From positions 24,576,723-24,640,722 of the forward strand of contig JAJEKV010000006.1 in NCBI GenBank assembly GCA_021234155.1: a DNA stretch of 64,000 bases, given 5' to 3'. The notes below the pieces were generated by a model. That model had not been told where the DNA came from. It searched no databases and saw only the letters and a program-made list of their open reading frames with translations. The position numbers and the translations under genes were made by a program. Positions 23,788 to 37,000 of the stretch are shown piece after piece. Position 1 is the stretch's first letter; every line of letters starts with the position of its first letter. The stretch comes from Isoetes taiwanensis. Lineage: Eukaryota > Streptophyta > Lycopodiopsida > Isoetales > Isoetaceae.

Positions 23788-24712
23788 AAAACTGTCTGAG
23801 TTTTTATGCTGTTTTAATTGTCGTATATAACTATGTTCTGCCGTAGCACATGCAATGTACATTTTGATGCTTTGTCCAAGACCTTAGAAACATCTCTCTG
23901 CATAACATAAATCACTGATCGTTAGACATATTTTGAACATTTGCAAATACCGTGACACATCTGCATGAGCACCTAGTTTTGATATTCTTTGTAACAATTG
24001 AATAAAATTTGGTGAACCTAATGGAGTATTCACATGATAAATTTTTTTTGCAGATGCTGCTTTCATAGGTAGTTAGCAGTAGATTTGTATGTATATAATA
24101 TTCCAGTCGACTATGTATTTAACTTCAGATATCAATGAATCTCAGTTTTATGCATTTTCTTAGACAAAACATCTTTAATCTGAGTCAGTTACATGGAAAG
24201 TAGAAGATTCAATGATGAGGCTTTCATAGTCTGAGTTTTTATGCTGTTTTAGTTGTCGTATATTGACTATGTTCTGCCATAGTATATGCAACGTATATTG
24301 TAGTATATGCAATGTATATTTTGATGCCTTGTCCAAGAACTTAGAAACATCTCTCTATGAGCATAGAAACATTATATTATATGTTAATCAATCTCAGATC
24401 ATTAGACATATTTTCAACTTTTTGCAAACATAGTGACACATCTGGATGAACACCTAGATTTGATATTCTTTGTAAAGCTGAATAAAATTTGGTGGACCCA
24501 ATGGAGTATTCACATGATGGATTTTTCTGCAGATGCCGCTTCCATAGGTAGTTAGCAATAGATTTGTATGTATCCAATATTGCAGTCGTCTATGTATTTA
24601 ACTTCAGTTGTCTATGAATCTCACTTTTATGTATTTTCTTAGACAAAAGGTCTTTAATTTGAGTCAGTTACATGGAAAGTAGGAGAAGATTCAATGCTGA
24701 GGCTTCCATAAC
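23788..24712 (+). repeat. Tandem duplication of a 440-480-bp non-coding unit
   Basis: CTGAGTTTTTATGCTGTTTT onward at 23798 recurs at about 24230. Both copies run through CTTAGAAACATCTCTCT, GGAGTATTCACATGAT and GTCAGTTACATGGAAAGTAG to GAGGCTT(T/C)CATA. The second copy carries an extra short internal repeat (near 24290). Confidence 0.85.
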
Positions 24713-25962
24713 TGGTTGGCAATCATAGGTTATTAGAAGAGATCTGACAAATGACAAATAGGTTTGTAACACAATATCCACAGCAGGGCGCCCTTGATTG
24801 GGATAATATTGATGTTATATAAGCAATCAAAAATTTCAATTGATCAATTATGGTGCACCGATTGCAGCTCAAATAACTTTCTTTACTTGGTGACCTGACG
24901 ATGGGCATTATACTAGGGGGCAGGAGGACGTTGAGCTCTAAGTAGATACCATACTATGCTAAGGACGTAGATACCATACTATGCTAAGGACATGCCTCCT
25001 CGTTAGACTTATGAGAGAAACAAACCGAGTTAATCTTTCTATGTGCCATAATAACAGTTAGCATAATTTGATGCCAATGGGCCAATTTTTTGCATTGTGC
25101 AGTGTTAGGCATTGTTATGAAAGTACTTATGTGTGTGCTCAACTCAACACATACTTTTAACTTCTTCAAGTTAGCTAAATTTACCTTGACTTTTTTTATT
25201 TGTCCTTGTTGAGCAAGGTCACTTTCGTGCCTAAATCTTCATACAGAAGTTTCCACTATAGATGACCTGTCAACTTAGTTTCCACTATAGATGACCAGTC
25301 AACTTTGTACACTCCCGTTCAGTCCATTGTTCAAAAAAAAAAAATTGTTGATAGTGCACTCCATAATAAGGAGATAGAAGAACACAGAAATTCATTTTTA
25401 ATTTTAAGATTAGGCATCAATGCATGTCTCTTCTTTAATATGCATAGTTAGCGTTATCTCTACGACTATGTTCCCTTCATTTAAAGTTTTGCACACGCAT
25501 ATGTGCATAAACTTTTTGATAAATATAGTAGCCCAAGAAAATTGGAAGGCATGTGTGTATATGTGCTAGCAAATTTATCGAGTTCTTCCTCCCTCCCGAC
25601 TCGTTAAGGAGATAATTAATGTACTTAACGTCATCTTCCCTTCTCTCTATCTTCTATATGTCTATCTATTTATGCATGTGCACACACAAAGAATGCACTT
25701 CGCATCTGATTTATCATTCCACCTATGAACACGACTATTTTATTTAAACTACAAACTTCAAGAACCAGCCTGGAATCCCTCGCGTATGTTTCTTTTGCGA
25801 TCCTTTACTGATAAATATTCCTCTTTGGTTTTACTTCAAAGTTTCGTTCTAACTTTATAATTGATTCACGTTCATGGGCATATGCTGATCTTCTTAATCT
25901 TGAACTTTACTTACAGATGTTGATAAACCATAGTTGATAAACCCACTGATAGTACAAAGACT

Positions 25963-25964
<2 letters not shown>
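24713..25964 (+). other. 3' part of module D, non-coding
   Basis: No gene seen. A 28-bp unit (GTAGATACCATACTATGCTA) is doubled at 24943-24990, and TTTCCACTATAGATGACC is doubled at 25249-25300. A poly-A run of 14 lies at 25335. The last 45 bp carry the family's 3' signature. Confidence 0.45.
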
Positions 25965-26017
<53 letters not shown>

Positions 26018-26029
26018 GTTATATATATA
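25965..26029. repeat. (TA)n microsatellite, D/E junction
   Basis: TA run 25965-26015, CTGTT interruption, then TATATATAC leading into module E. Confidence 0.95.
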
Positions 26030-27090
26030 CAATTATTTGAATCTAGACGCCGAGGTGTCGCCGTCTGGACGGTTTAGATTGTGAGATCCAACGGTCCTGA
26101 CGAAGCCACCTCAACCCACCCAAGCACCCCCTTATATATAAGACATTGAGGTGTCGCCGTCTCCACCGTCCATGTTTGAGATCGATGGTTTGGATCAAAA
26201 GCCCTTTCCTTTGGGGCTTTTAATCTAGACCGTCGAACGTGCTGGATTAATGGTCAAGATTTAGCCCCGAATATTAAATGCAATGTAATGAGGTCATGAG
26301 GTGGCAAGACATTTATTGCATTTAATGCTAATAGTGAGGTGGCATAAGTAATTAGGTATTATTAAATTCTATAAATTCTAACCTTTCAGTAATATCTGCC
26401 ACGTTTTGGCTTAAGGGGCTTATGTGTGGTGTCAACATGTGTGGATGATGGGGCAAAAACAATGCGTATAGAGAATTTTAGAAATAGATTTATGTTCCGG
26501 CTTGCTCGTGATGTTCTATTCCTACGACGCCCCCATGGGTTATTTTGCGGGTTTGCATTTTGAAGTCTGCAGTGGAGTTCTTCTACCTCTATTTTAAAAT
26601 GCATGATTCTGAGCTGCTTTTGGTACCAGTATTGCTTGCACTATAACCATCGTGATCGAGACTGTTCTCTTGACTGCTTTTTTTTCCGTGATATAAATGA
26701 TTACATTCGCGACCTTTTCGCGACCTTTGCGATCGTGGTCGTGATGCCTTCCAAAACTCTAGATGCATGTGCAAGTCAATCCGCTCAGCATGGCAAGGCT
26801 TTTTATAAAGTGAGGTAATGATTCTGGATATGGGCCCCGTGGCAAATTTTTCTTCAAAGCCCTGCGTGCATTGTTGGATAAAGCAAAGAATTGCGGATGT
26901 TGAGCATGACGATCTAAGCAAGGAGACCTCATGGCTCCTCTACTCCGAGAACAAAAGATTGAAGAAGTAAAAATGGTAATAAGTGTTCTTCCCGAACGCC
27001 AATTCACATTTTTGCCCAATCGAACTCCTGAGACACTGCTTTTGGGCGGACCAATGTACATATTATATAGGCCAAAGAAAAACCAGTTGC
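26030..27090 (+). other. Leader of module E, unrecognised
   Basis: Shared leader up to about 26350, then sequence with no recognised gene. On the minus strand, 26600-26770 encodes scattered Arg/Ser pairs in shifting frames that could be a worn RS-type tail, but this is too weak to call. Confidence 0.35.
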
Positions 27091-27593
27091 ATTTTATAAC
27101 TATCGCAGATGAGTTCATGGGACGACCTGCTTTTTTGCCAATTTTGTCTCCCTAGATGATAGCCCAAGATCTATTATGAGGAGCCAACTTTGCATCCGCT
27201 AGGAGCGTGCATTTTGACGGATGCCTAAGCATATTTATAAGATCTGCGATTTAGCTCTTTGGGTTTATTTGTAGGATTTCGTATGACCTTTCTAGAAATG
27301 CTGACAGTTGAGAAGATTAACCATATGACCTTTCTAGAAATGCTGGCAATTGAGAAGATTAACCATGCCCGAATAGTTTACTCCGTTTCAACGCTACTTA
27401 AAACAACCTCGGCATCTATTGTGGGTTCCAAGTCCAGAAGAAATATTATCGCCAATGCCCTTGTTTACGTGACTATTGGAGGAAATGACTACATCAACAA
27501 TTATCTTCTGCCCAACTCCTGGTAGAGGGCTAATTTAGCCCCTGCTCAATTCAACGCCTTTCTCATCTCTAATTTGAGAGCCGAATTAGTGGT
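27090..27593 (+). pseudogene. GDSL esterase/lipase fragment
   Basis: The parent family is secreted plant ester hydrolases. Order is preserved: ITIADEFMGRPAFLPILSP (27098-27155), then after a stop DLL.GANFASARSV (about 27168-27213, the family's block II region GANFASAG), and later RRNIIANALVYVTIGGNDYI followed by NNYLLP (27439-27522), the family's conserved GGNDY block. After another stop comes APAQFNAFLISNLRAELV, ending at a GT donor (27594). The catalytic-Ser GDSL block and the C-terminal His block are missing. The region 27270-27370 contains a doubled unit (ATGACCTTTCTAGAAATGCT) that has stretched the gap between blocks. Sense to module E. Confidence 0.82.
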
Positions 27594-30500
27594 AAGCATT
27601 CGTGAAAAATAATTAACCAGAATGCTAAACTCTAATAGTCTCATTGTTTCTGTATTTATTTTTCGCCCAACAAATGTACAACTTTTTTGGCGGCACCTCT
27701 GTATAAGGTGTGAATTTACAAGATTCTGGTAACTACTCTTTGTACATTTAACTCGCACAAATTGTCCTTTTTTGGCTTCTCAAAATGTCTTCATATGAAC
27801 GTAATTCAACGAATGGTAAATGTGAATATATTGAGAGTACTGACAGTATTTGCTTCATTATGTCATCTGTTTTATCGTTTGTTATGATGTCTCTAATATT
27901 ATGTTTTCTTCTTACTACAGGCACATATCTGGTCAACAAACAGACTGCAGGATGCATTGCTCACAAAAGATAATAGAAAATTGGCTATCCCTTTGTTGCT
28001 ATTGATTGCACAACAAAGGTCAAAGTAAAAGACTTACTAGCTATTAAATGATGTGTATTTCATAGGCTTGGTGTGGTCTCATACACGATGTCTTCATTTT
28101 TAGCATTATTACAAAAAGCCAATGTCGCCGTGAGTGAGCAAAGATGATAGATGCAATGGAGCACTGCTACAATTTGTTGATTTCTCAACCGTTGCTTTTT
28201 CCCCAACAACAACATATGCACATTCATTGGGGTCTTGTTCTTGAGAAGGATTCGTGGCTTACATATTGTCCTCATACACACAAGTAAATGTTCAGATTTC
28301 GCAACACTGCATTTTTCCTCGTTGTGTTTAGCATGGTTGATGCAGTATATTGTGCAAGATTTGTTCAGACATTGCATGTTCTCTTGGCATTTTGGGTCGC
28401 AGCCCGTAATTATTTACCAATCTTAATATGAGTTTCCGGGAAATCTTCAAACTAGGAGTATGTGGAATTTGATGTGGGACGAACCGGGTAATGAGTGCAA
28501 TCCGGCCCTTTTAGATCTCTTAAGGATTTGAAAAGCTTTAAGATAACAAAGAATTGTATGCTTTATGTTGGTACCGAGCCTCTTGGCATGCTTTCAGATA
28601 TGGCACCTTGGCACCCGTTTCTTTTTCTTCATTTCTTTGTTGCTTTCGTGGAGTTGATATAAAGTCAAATTGAAGCAACCCATGTAAAAAACAAGGTCCG
28701 AGACTTTGCGGTGATATGTCCCCGGGTCGGATAAATGTATGTGCATATTATCGGCCATCGAAAGAAAAATTACATGTTTATTGTTGGAGATATGGGTCAG
28801 CAGATAGCTGCAGCAGGCATCTCCATTTTCTGCAATGGGCACTCGAGACTCCAAGTTAACATGCTTATTCTCGATGTTCTCAGATTGCTATTTGTTTGCG
28901 CCTTCGGTTATGGGATAAACAATATCAGCCCTATATACTTCATAAATTTATCGCATCATGTTATGTTCATAAAGTGTGAAGCCTCCAGCTTTACGTAATC
29001 CCCGCAAATGCACCAAAGGATACTCTTGAGTGTGTACAAATGGATTTTTAGTTGCAACGCTACAATTGAACTGACACAGTAATTTCCTTCATCTTCTTAT
29101 TAATTTAATTCCTCTATGGAACAATTGATGAATTTGTCTGGTTCTTGCAGCAATTGGGGAACAGAATCAAATCCAGACTTTTCAAAGGGCTAGCATAATG
29201 GGAACAACGACCTTTTGGGAATATACACGTTAACCGTGATTTTTACCTTTTTGGGAATAGACATTAGCCGGAACATTTGCTTCCCTTTGTTGTAAATTTT
29301 CTTCAAAAAAGAAGTCATAAGTGGCAAAAGATCACATTCTTCTAGATGAGGTATTTTTACCAAAATTACAATACAGATCAATAGAGTAACGTCAAGATTG
29401 TCATCACGTTGGATGGTTGGATGATGGCTGGGACATGCAATCAAATAATGTTTGCATTTTGTGTAAAGATATGAAGATACTTATTGATTATGGAGTTGTA
29501 TCATGCAAGACCTGACTATGGATATGTAGCCATCAACCCAAGAACTTACTCAGGATGCTTGCTTTTATGTGAAGGTGGAGTTTCAAGAGTTCCCTACGTG
29601 AGTGCATTCTCTTAATTGATAGCTGAATTTTCCTCGGGATGTTTCTGTAGTAGAATCCAGTATGGTAGATATTGAACTATTATGATCTTTAAGATACTTT
29701 GATCATAGATTGGGTGCTGAACTAAGAACAACATGCCTATTGAAGAGTCCGCACATTAGAATTGACATTCTTCATGGTGCATGCCAAGACATTTTGAGGT
29801 AGAGATTAACTAACTGGATAAATACAATGATTTGTTTCTTGCATGATGCTGAATGCTGGTTGCTATGCAGGAAGCATATACAAAGTGGCGTTCATGTTTG
29901 GGATTAAGTGATAGAGCTTCTCTTGCATCGTTGCAAATTTTACAAAATGCATTGTTAAGATATTGATAGGAAGATCCCATTACTAATAATGATGTCATTG
30001 TTTGCCATTGCTAATAATGAGAACATGCCATTGCTAAAGACACTTGTTGATTATCAATTCGAAAGTAGTAGGTTGGAAGGATTTTACCGCATTATTTGTG
30101 GGTGGTTATCTTTAGCGTTTTGTAAATGATTATTACTAGACGCGTGCTGATGTGCTTGCAAAGTAATATGTCGATGCTTGCAAGCAATAGATATGGAGAA
30201 ACCCCTATATAGTCTTTGTGCATGAGGTCATGAGGAAGAAGTCGGTGTTATCTCAGTCCTTGTGTCAAGTGCATATTGTGAACCTGCAAGATGCTGGTAG
30301 GTATTGTAAACCCATTTTCGTAATCGTGATTGTGGTGGTGCATGTATGCTATTTAACGTAATCATGTTTGTGATCGGGTGCATAAATGCCATCTTTACAT
30401 TTTCTTTTCAAATAATGTTTTGAACACTTTGAGGATCACATGCAATTGTTACCCCATTTTAGGGTACCTACGCCATGTTACCACAATCCTCTATACTTTA

Positions 30501-31060
30501 GCACTAAAATTAAATCTCTTCCGGTAAGTGAATCATATTCAAAATTCGCAACAAGTTGCACTTTACGCTCTAGTTGAGAATGTTTTTGATGGTCTTCAAA
30601 TACCCGGATTGCATTATATCTATTATCTCTTCAATTTTGTTCTTATTGGTGCCCATGGGTCTCAACTGGGTGCTCCATTTCTAGCTTTTCTACATGGTGC
30701 CATACACAATTTAAGAATGTGGGAGGTTTAGAAACGAAAAGTCATCTACTTAAACTATTGAAGTCCTTTATGTTCAAGCATCTAATATCGCATGATTTTT
30801 TATTCTATGTTGCATGCATTTGAGGTAAAACTATTCTAGGAGGAATTAAGGTATGTTTTGTGTCAATCATTGTTTGCTACCTAGAGATATAGCAAATACA
30901 AAATAATACATCCATTTGAGTACGTTCTTGAATGCAGTTTTGTTGGTGTACAAGGTTTGCTTCTTGAGGCTTAGTTTTTTAATTCTACCAAACTTAAAGG
31001 CGACCTATTTCATATATATTAAATATGTAAATGTACACATTTACAACTATATTTCTATAT
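27594..31060 (+). other. 3' part of module E, unrecognised
   Basis: About 3.5 kb with many short open frames; none recognised. The best is 28735-28998 (87 codons, contains DMGQQIAAAGISIFCNG). Another, at 30528-30731, is unlike any family I know. Downstream GDSL exons were looked for and not found. Confidence 0.35.
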
Positions 31061-31087
31061 AGGAAGGAAGGAAGGAAGGAAGGAAGG
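31061..31087. repeat. (GGAA)n microsatellite
   Basis: Nearly seven GGAA units in a row, isolated in non-coding DNA. Confidence 0.95.
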
Positions 31088-31754
31088 TACTTTTATCGTC
31101 CACGGAGACAACTATAGAAAACTACACGTACAATCTCAACCATTAATTTTCCTTATGTCTTAATTTTCAAAAGTCACAAATTTGAGTAACGCCGTCGGGG
31201 AATCAACATTTCTAACTTTAGAAATTAATGTGTCAATGCTAGCAATTTCCAAATTTAAAGCTTGATTTAATGGTGCCTATATCGCTAACCATATGAAATC
31301 TAGTGAGATCTTTCCATAACAATAAAGAGCTTTGTTACTTATGAAAATAGACTATTGCTATCAATATCGGTTTTATGTTTTGCCAAGTAGGTTTACATCT
31401 CTACATTAAGGGACTTCAACTTCTGGCTTTATGATGCCTAAGTAGTTTGATTGTCGTAAAAGATCTATTAGCGTAGCAAGTTAGAAATATTAAGAAATTT
31501 TGCTAGGTATAAAAGTGTTTTTTTTTAAATGCTCTCACAAAATCCATTTTTTGCACTCAAATTTTTAAATTGATTATGGAAAAGAGCAACAAGTTGTAAG
31601 GGTATTAAATGATCTTTCACAAAGGGCAACAAGTTGTAAGGCTATTCAATTAATGTATCCATCATTAATAACGATACTGATCTATTTAAGCCAGAATTTT
31701 TCTTCCCCATCTTCATAACCCATAGCTCAAACAACCATTCATAGTACAAAGACT

Positions 31755-31910
<156 letters not shown>

Positions 31911-31920
31911 ATACAATTAT

Positions 31921-33109
31921 ATTGAGTGCCACAAAATGATGTAGAGTCCCAAAATGATGTAGAGATTGATGCCACAAAATTTTGGTAGAGATTGATCACT
32001 ACCATCCATCTCTCGAGATGGGCGGCCCGCATTTGCCACCTCGTAACTCCCCAAGCATCCCTCTTGTTGGTGTACCAAAATATTGGTATAGATTGATCTC
32101 GTGCCCATCTCTCGAGATGAACGCGACCCACAACAAAAGCCCCAATTAAGTTAAGCCCCCAATTTATCCCCCCTTCGTCAGGTTCCGGATCCGCCCTCCC
32201 TTTCGGCTTGGATTTACACTTGGATTTACGCTTTGCCTTGTAGCTCACATTTTAGGGTACATTTTGGTTTTACGTATGTCAAGAACGGTGAGTTCTCGGT
32301 GGCTATAGGAGAAAAACCAATCGGGGTTTGTTTTTTCATTGCCCAAACAAGGTTTTGCGTGATTGTGAAAACCATTTACAAATGGTCTGGACGGATGTTG
32401 AGAGCACTCCCATGGCGCTGTTTCCAACGCATTTTCTTCATTTCCAAGTGTGCCCGGTTGGGCCCTAGATGCATTTGGCATGCCAAAGATACAAAAGTGC
32501 TTCATTTTTAATAAGTTAGGTGGCTCCGCAACAATGATCGGAATGCCTCACAAATCAATAAGCCAAAGAATTTCGAGGGACATCAAACTAGCAAACGGAC
32601 GGCAAGAAAGGTAAATGCTTCATACGTACTTGGCCAAGCATTATGTTATTATATTGGTTGTGCTTTTGAAGCTAATATTTACTGTGTAACCACACCTCGA
32701 CTTTGGACAAAAGGCAAATTTTTATGGGCTATCAATGGGATTATGTAGTGAAAGTTGGGATGTTCCAAAAATGCATAGGTAGTACATACCGGTTTATTCT
32801 ACGCACAAGTGGATCTTTGTTTGCCTTTTTCTTCAGATCGGATATTTTTGCTCTTCTTTTCCTCTCAATTGCATTTTTTTTGTTGCTTTTTGCGAGGTCG
32901 CGTGGCAAGTCTTGGCAAGTCTTGGCGGTCGTTGGCAAAAAATTCAAAAGCCGTCTATGATGGCGAGAGACTAGAGACTAGTTGTTCTACTTTGCTATTC
33001 TAGCTAGTAAGTTTTTAAAGCCGATTAGGTTTTGCTTTCTAGTTTGTTCATTTTGTGGATCAAAGGCGTGAATATGGATGGGTCATATGGAACATTTGCC
33101 ATATATCAG
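31921..33109 (+). other. 5' part of module F, unrecognised
   Basis: Leader with ATGATGTAGAG repeats, then open frames at 32233-32511 and 32703-32960 with no recognised domain. A doubled GGCAAGTCTT unit lies at 32903-32925. Confidence 0.35.
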
Positions 33110-34045
33110 TGGATGCCACTTTGTTAACTTTATTCAACCTGGCCAGGCTTTTGAAATATCTAAGAGGGTTTTGAAAAATCAGATCTCTGGTTAATCACTA
33201 CCTGCCAGCATTCATTGATGATGAGGTGGGAACTACAGTTTGATGGCAGTTCTACTTGTGTGCAAAAGCTTATGTCTACTTGTGTGCAAGAGCTTATGTC
33301 TGTGCGCACTATTTCTAGATGCGTCCCTTTCTTTTGCTCGTTGCTCAATTTAGGATAGTTTAAATTTATTTTAGACCTTATCAGAAAAATGGGCGTAGTT
33401 CCCATAAACAAGCTCCATTTTCGGTGCGAGAACATGCGTTGGAAAGGTTGGAGAAAGATCTATAAATAATCTTGGGTGTATATTTTTCAGATTGGTAGCA
33501 GAAATGGTGCAAAACAAGCCTTTACACATGAAGTCCGAGCCTCCTCTTGAAATGGACGGAGCTTTGATCTATAAAATCTGATGATGCCTATGGTTTTTGT
33601 TCTTGCAGCATGTTGGGTTGTTCTTGCAGCATGTCGGGTTTTATGTTCCAAAGCAGCATGTCCACGTGATCACGTATAATTAAAGTTGATGATCTATCTT
33701 CTATTTCTTGGCAAAGGACAAGGATGATGTAGTAAGCACATGGAACTTGCGGAAATGTAATGCGGTTGGGCTTGACATCCTCTCCACAGTTTTTGGGGAT
33801 GAGATACTTCTGATTTTAATGCCTCTGGTCCAGGTGGTTATGTTTTTAAACTTCAATATTTATTACGCATTTGTCCGCAACTTCATCATAATACAAGCTC
33901 ACAACAAGTATGAAAAACAACAAATCATGTTGTAGACGTTGAGGAAGTATATGTCATTTGCAAGGGAAAGCATAGCATTTTGTATGGTGTAATAATGGCT
34001 ATTTAGAAAATAACGTACAAGGTTCTATGTTAAAATGTAATCGCA
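33110..34045 (+). repeat. Dispersed segment R, copy in module F
   Basis: Plus-strand homologue of 15660-14480. It retains the doubled TACTTGTGTGCAAGAG unit (33251-33295), the ACAAGCTCCATTTT and TCTTTTGCTCGTTGCTCAAT blocks, and ends near AAAATAACGTACAAGGTTCT (34005-34024). No reading frame is conserved between the copies, so it is probably non-coding. Confidence 0.8.
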
Positions 34046-37000
34046 TAAGCTGGAGTTTCTTTGAGATGGTTTGTCTACACTTAGCAATTAACATTGGACC
34101 TTTAGTATTTGAGGAACTTAATGCTTCAAATGCTTTTTGCAGGGAAGCTAGCTATTTATATAGAAGATGATCAATGGAAGGAAGGAGCTCAAGTAGCTTT
34201 GGCTTTAGGTGTCATTGCGGAATGGGTGTATAAATAGTCTTCACACACTTACGGAGTAAATGTAATCTTTGTTTGTCTTCTAGGCCTTGAAGTTTCATAT
34301 AATTGCTTTGAGATTTTCCTTGTCCCATTAATAGTTTTCTTTCTCAAAAGGGCAATGGTGGACCTATGTCAATGCAGGGTTTTGTCTTACATAACCCATA
34401 TCCTTATCGGTGAGGTTTCTTGTGCCATTCTTTGGGTGATAAACATTTTCTTGTGTGCGATACATACATCTTTGGACATTGTCACGCGTTCTGACAAATG
34501 GATAGTTGTTGGTCCCCTTGTATGTACGAATAATTGGTTGTTGCATGTATTAGATAATTTTTGCTTATTGCTTATGTTTGATCCCTGCTATTATAACCTT
34601 GCTATTATAACTTGGGGCATCGGGGGCATTTGGATGGGCATAAAACAATTTGATGATGTTTTTTAAACGGTCTTCTTCAAAATAGTTGATAGCAATAAGC
34701 ATGTGCAAGAGGCATATACCGGCATTTGCAACTCTTGAAGAGGTATAATAAGAGCAAGTTATCCGAAGTCACCGCTTTTTATAACAACCTTGCTTTAGGA
34801 ACCGCCGAGGAACTTCAAGCCACATTTGGAACTTATTCTTCAAAGATCTCATGTTTGCATTTAGTAAATATCGTGCATGTTGATGAACTTATCTCCCTCA
34901 TAATGCGTGGGATAATATTATTTTAAACATGTCTTTATTATGTTCAATCTTTTGTCATATTTGCATGCTATATTTTCATGTAATAACTCATCGGCAAATT
35001 AATTGAAATTTCATAAGTTACTGGGTTTTCTTTGACATGGGTGGGAAGATATTGATACTATATTTTTTCCAACCCGCAAGGCCTCGGTACCTTCAACGGT
35101 TAATGCCACGCCTAATTTCCAAGTGGCAAGAATTATCCGACAAATCGAGATCTTTTCTCTTCCGAGTGCTCATCAATAGCTCAGGTTGTCATTTTAGTGC
35201 ACATCTCAAGATAAAGGAATCTTTTCATCAGACTAGGGTGTTTTGTTGTGGGCATATTTTGGGGTAGATCAATGCTAAGCATGTCACACCGGTCTTGCGC
35301 CTTTGGGCTCGATTTTGCGCAGAATATCACGAGAACTGCAGTTCATTCGATGCATAAGCGGATTCATGCAAGGGATGGCAAAGGTGCATTATGTTTTAGG
35401 CAAAGCTATAGGAAAGCTGCTTCATTTCCTATGTTTGATATTTCATAATATGTTGGAATGATTCAAGAAGGCTGGCATAACATATGACAAGGAATTTGTT
35501 GTTTTGCTTTCGTTGGATTTGCTTTTGGTCGGGCGTATAAGGGCTTGGCGGAACATGGAGGGTTTGGTAATACATTTTTATGCATGTATATCTCGGAGAT
35601 TGATTGCGGGGCAAAAGTTGCGAGTAATAATTTCCTTTCTTTTATCGAGGGTTATTTAGAGTGATTTCGAACCGCTATTATAGTCTTTGCGCGTTGATGA
35701 AGTCGATGTAAACGCCGAGTGCCACGGCTTTACTAGGGAGACCTAGTAAGGGTAATGCGTGTGATCAGTGTATGTTTGTCTACATAAGCGTCCTAAGAAT
35801 ATACTATAGAACCAAAGCGTAAAGCTGTTGTATGCAACATAAGTATGGGTATAGTCCCACTATAAGAACTTAGGTTCTTATGTCATAGTCTTCATGGCAT
35901 ACCAAATATATATACCCTTTTGGAAACTCAAATGCATGGTAATATATGTGTATTTAAAAAGTCAAACAATGACAAAATAGAAACCTGCACGCAATATTTT
36001 CAAAAAGAGAAGATGGGATTCAAAGAAGCTCAAATGTTGATATCGGAAAGCATCCCCTTGAAGCAGCTAGAATAGCCAACGGATAATCTTCCTAGGATGC
36101 CTTTCATTGGATTTTGAAAAAGTTGTTTTAGTTATACTAAAATATCTTGAAGGCGATCGCCCTCTTTGCATAATACCTCCTTGGACTACTTTTTTGCCCC
36201 ATTAGATCTAGTGGATCCAAGGCACATCCACATTTTATGGTCCATAGCTATAGAGTTTTTAGTTTATAATGTGCTATAATGTCAGCTTTTAAGATATATT
36301 ATTGTGAAGTTACTAAAGGTTGAAAAGATATATTGAGTTACATGCTTTATAAGTCAATGATGTAATCTAAACGGCCATAAGATGTTCTAAAATGTATGTC
36401 ATCAAGGAACGAAAGAACTCATGCTGAATATGCATGTTAAGGTAAACCAAGAGTTGGGGATCCATACAAGTGGAGAAGAGTTGTTCTTCTTTGAGTGTTA
36501 TTGGTATTTGTGGAATGTGCAAGGTAATTTGGCACGACTCAAATGTTTACACCATGTGTGTGTTTTATCTGTCGCCTAGTTCAATAGCATGTGTTCTACA
36601 TTTGCATCATCTATATGGGATTTAAATGCCGCATTCTCAATGTATTTCAACGGAAATGAGTCGGCGGTCTAGAAACACCAAGGTGATAGTGATTTCCTGG
36701 CAACGATGTTAAATCATCTTTGAAATGATATTCGCGGTAATGTGTATGAATCTCATGCTCTCAGCAAGACATCCTCAAAAATGTGAATTGTAACAAATCC
36801 TAAGACATATAACCTCCAAAGAGCATTGAAGCCGGGAGCCCAGAAAGCATGTGGAATAGATTATTTTAGGGAAATTTTATATGGATAATATTAATAGATT
36901 GCATTCATCCAAAAATCGGAGAAACTTAGAACCACGAAGTAGGGCACAAATGCATGGACAAAATGCCAGAAATGGGCGTGTAAGATTCTCTAGGTGCTTA

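Larger units (their letters stand above)
21000..25964 (+). mobile_element. TA-delimited module D carrying ABCG and RS2Z gene pieces
   Basis: Starts A|TCATATATATATATACAATT at 21000 and ends GATAGTACAAAGACTTG|TATA at 25964, about 4.97 kb. The leader AATCTAGACGCCGAGG is shared with module E. It carries pieces of two unlinked host gene families, with introns, both in sense orientation, followed by non-coding tandem duplications. DNA-level capture of this kind is typical of Helitrons and Pack-type elements. No Rep/helicase is present, so it would be non-autonomous. Confidence 0.6.

Noticed and set aside
26600-26770. Minus-strand Arg/Ser-rich stretch as an SR protein tail
   Set aside because: RS pairs occur in different frames and no RRM is adjacent; too weak to annotate.
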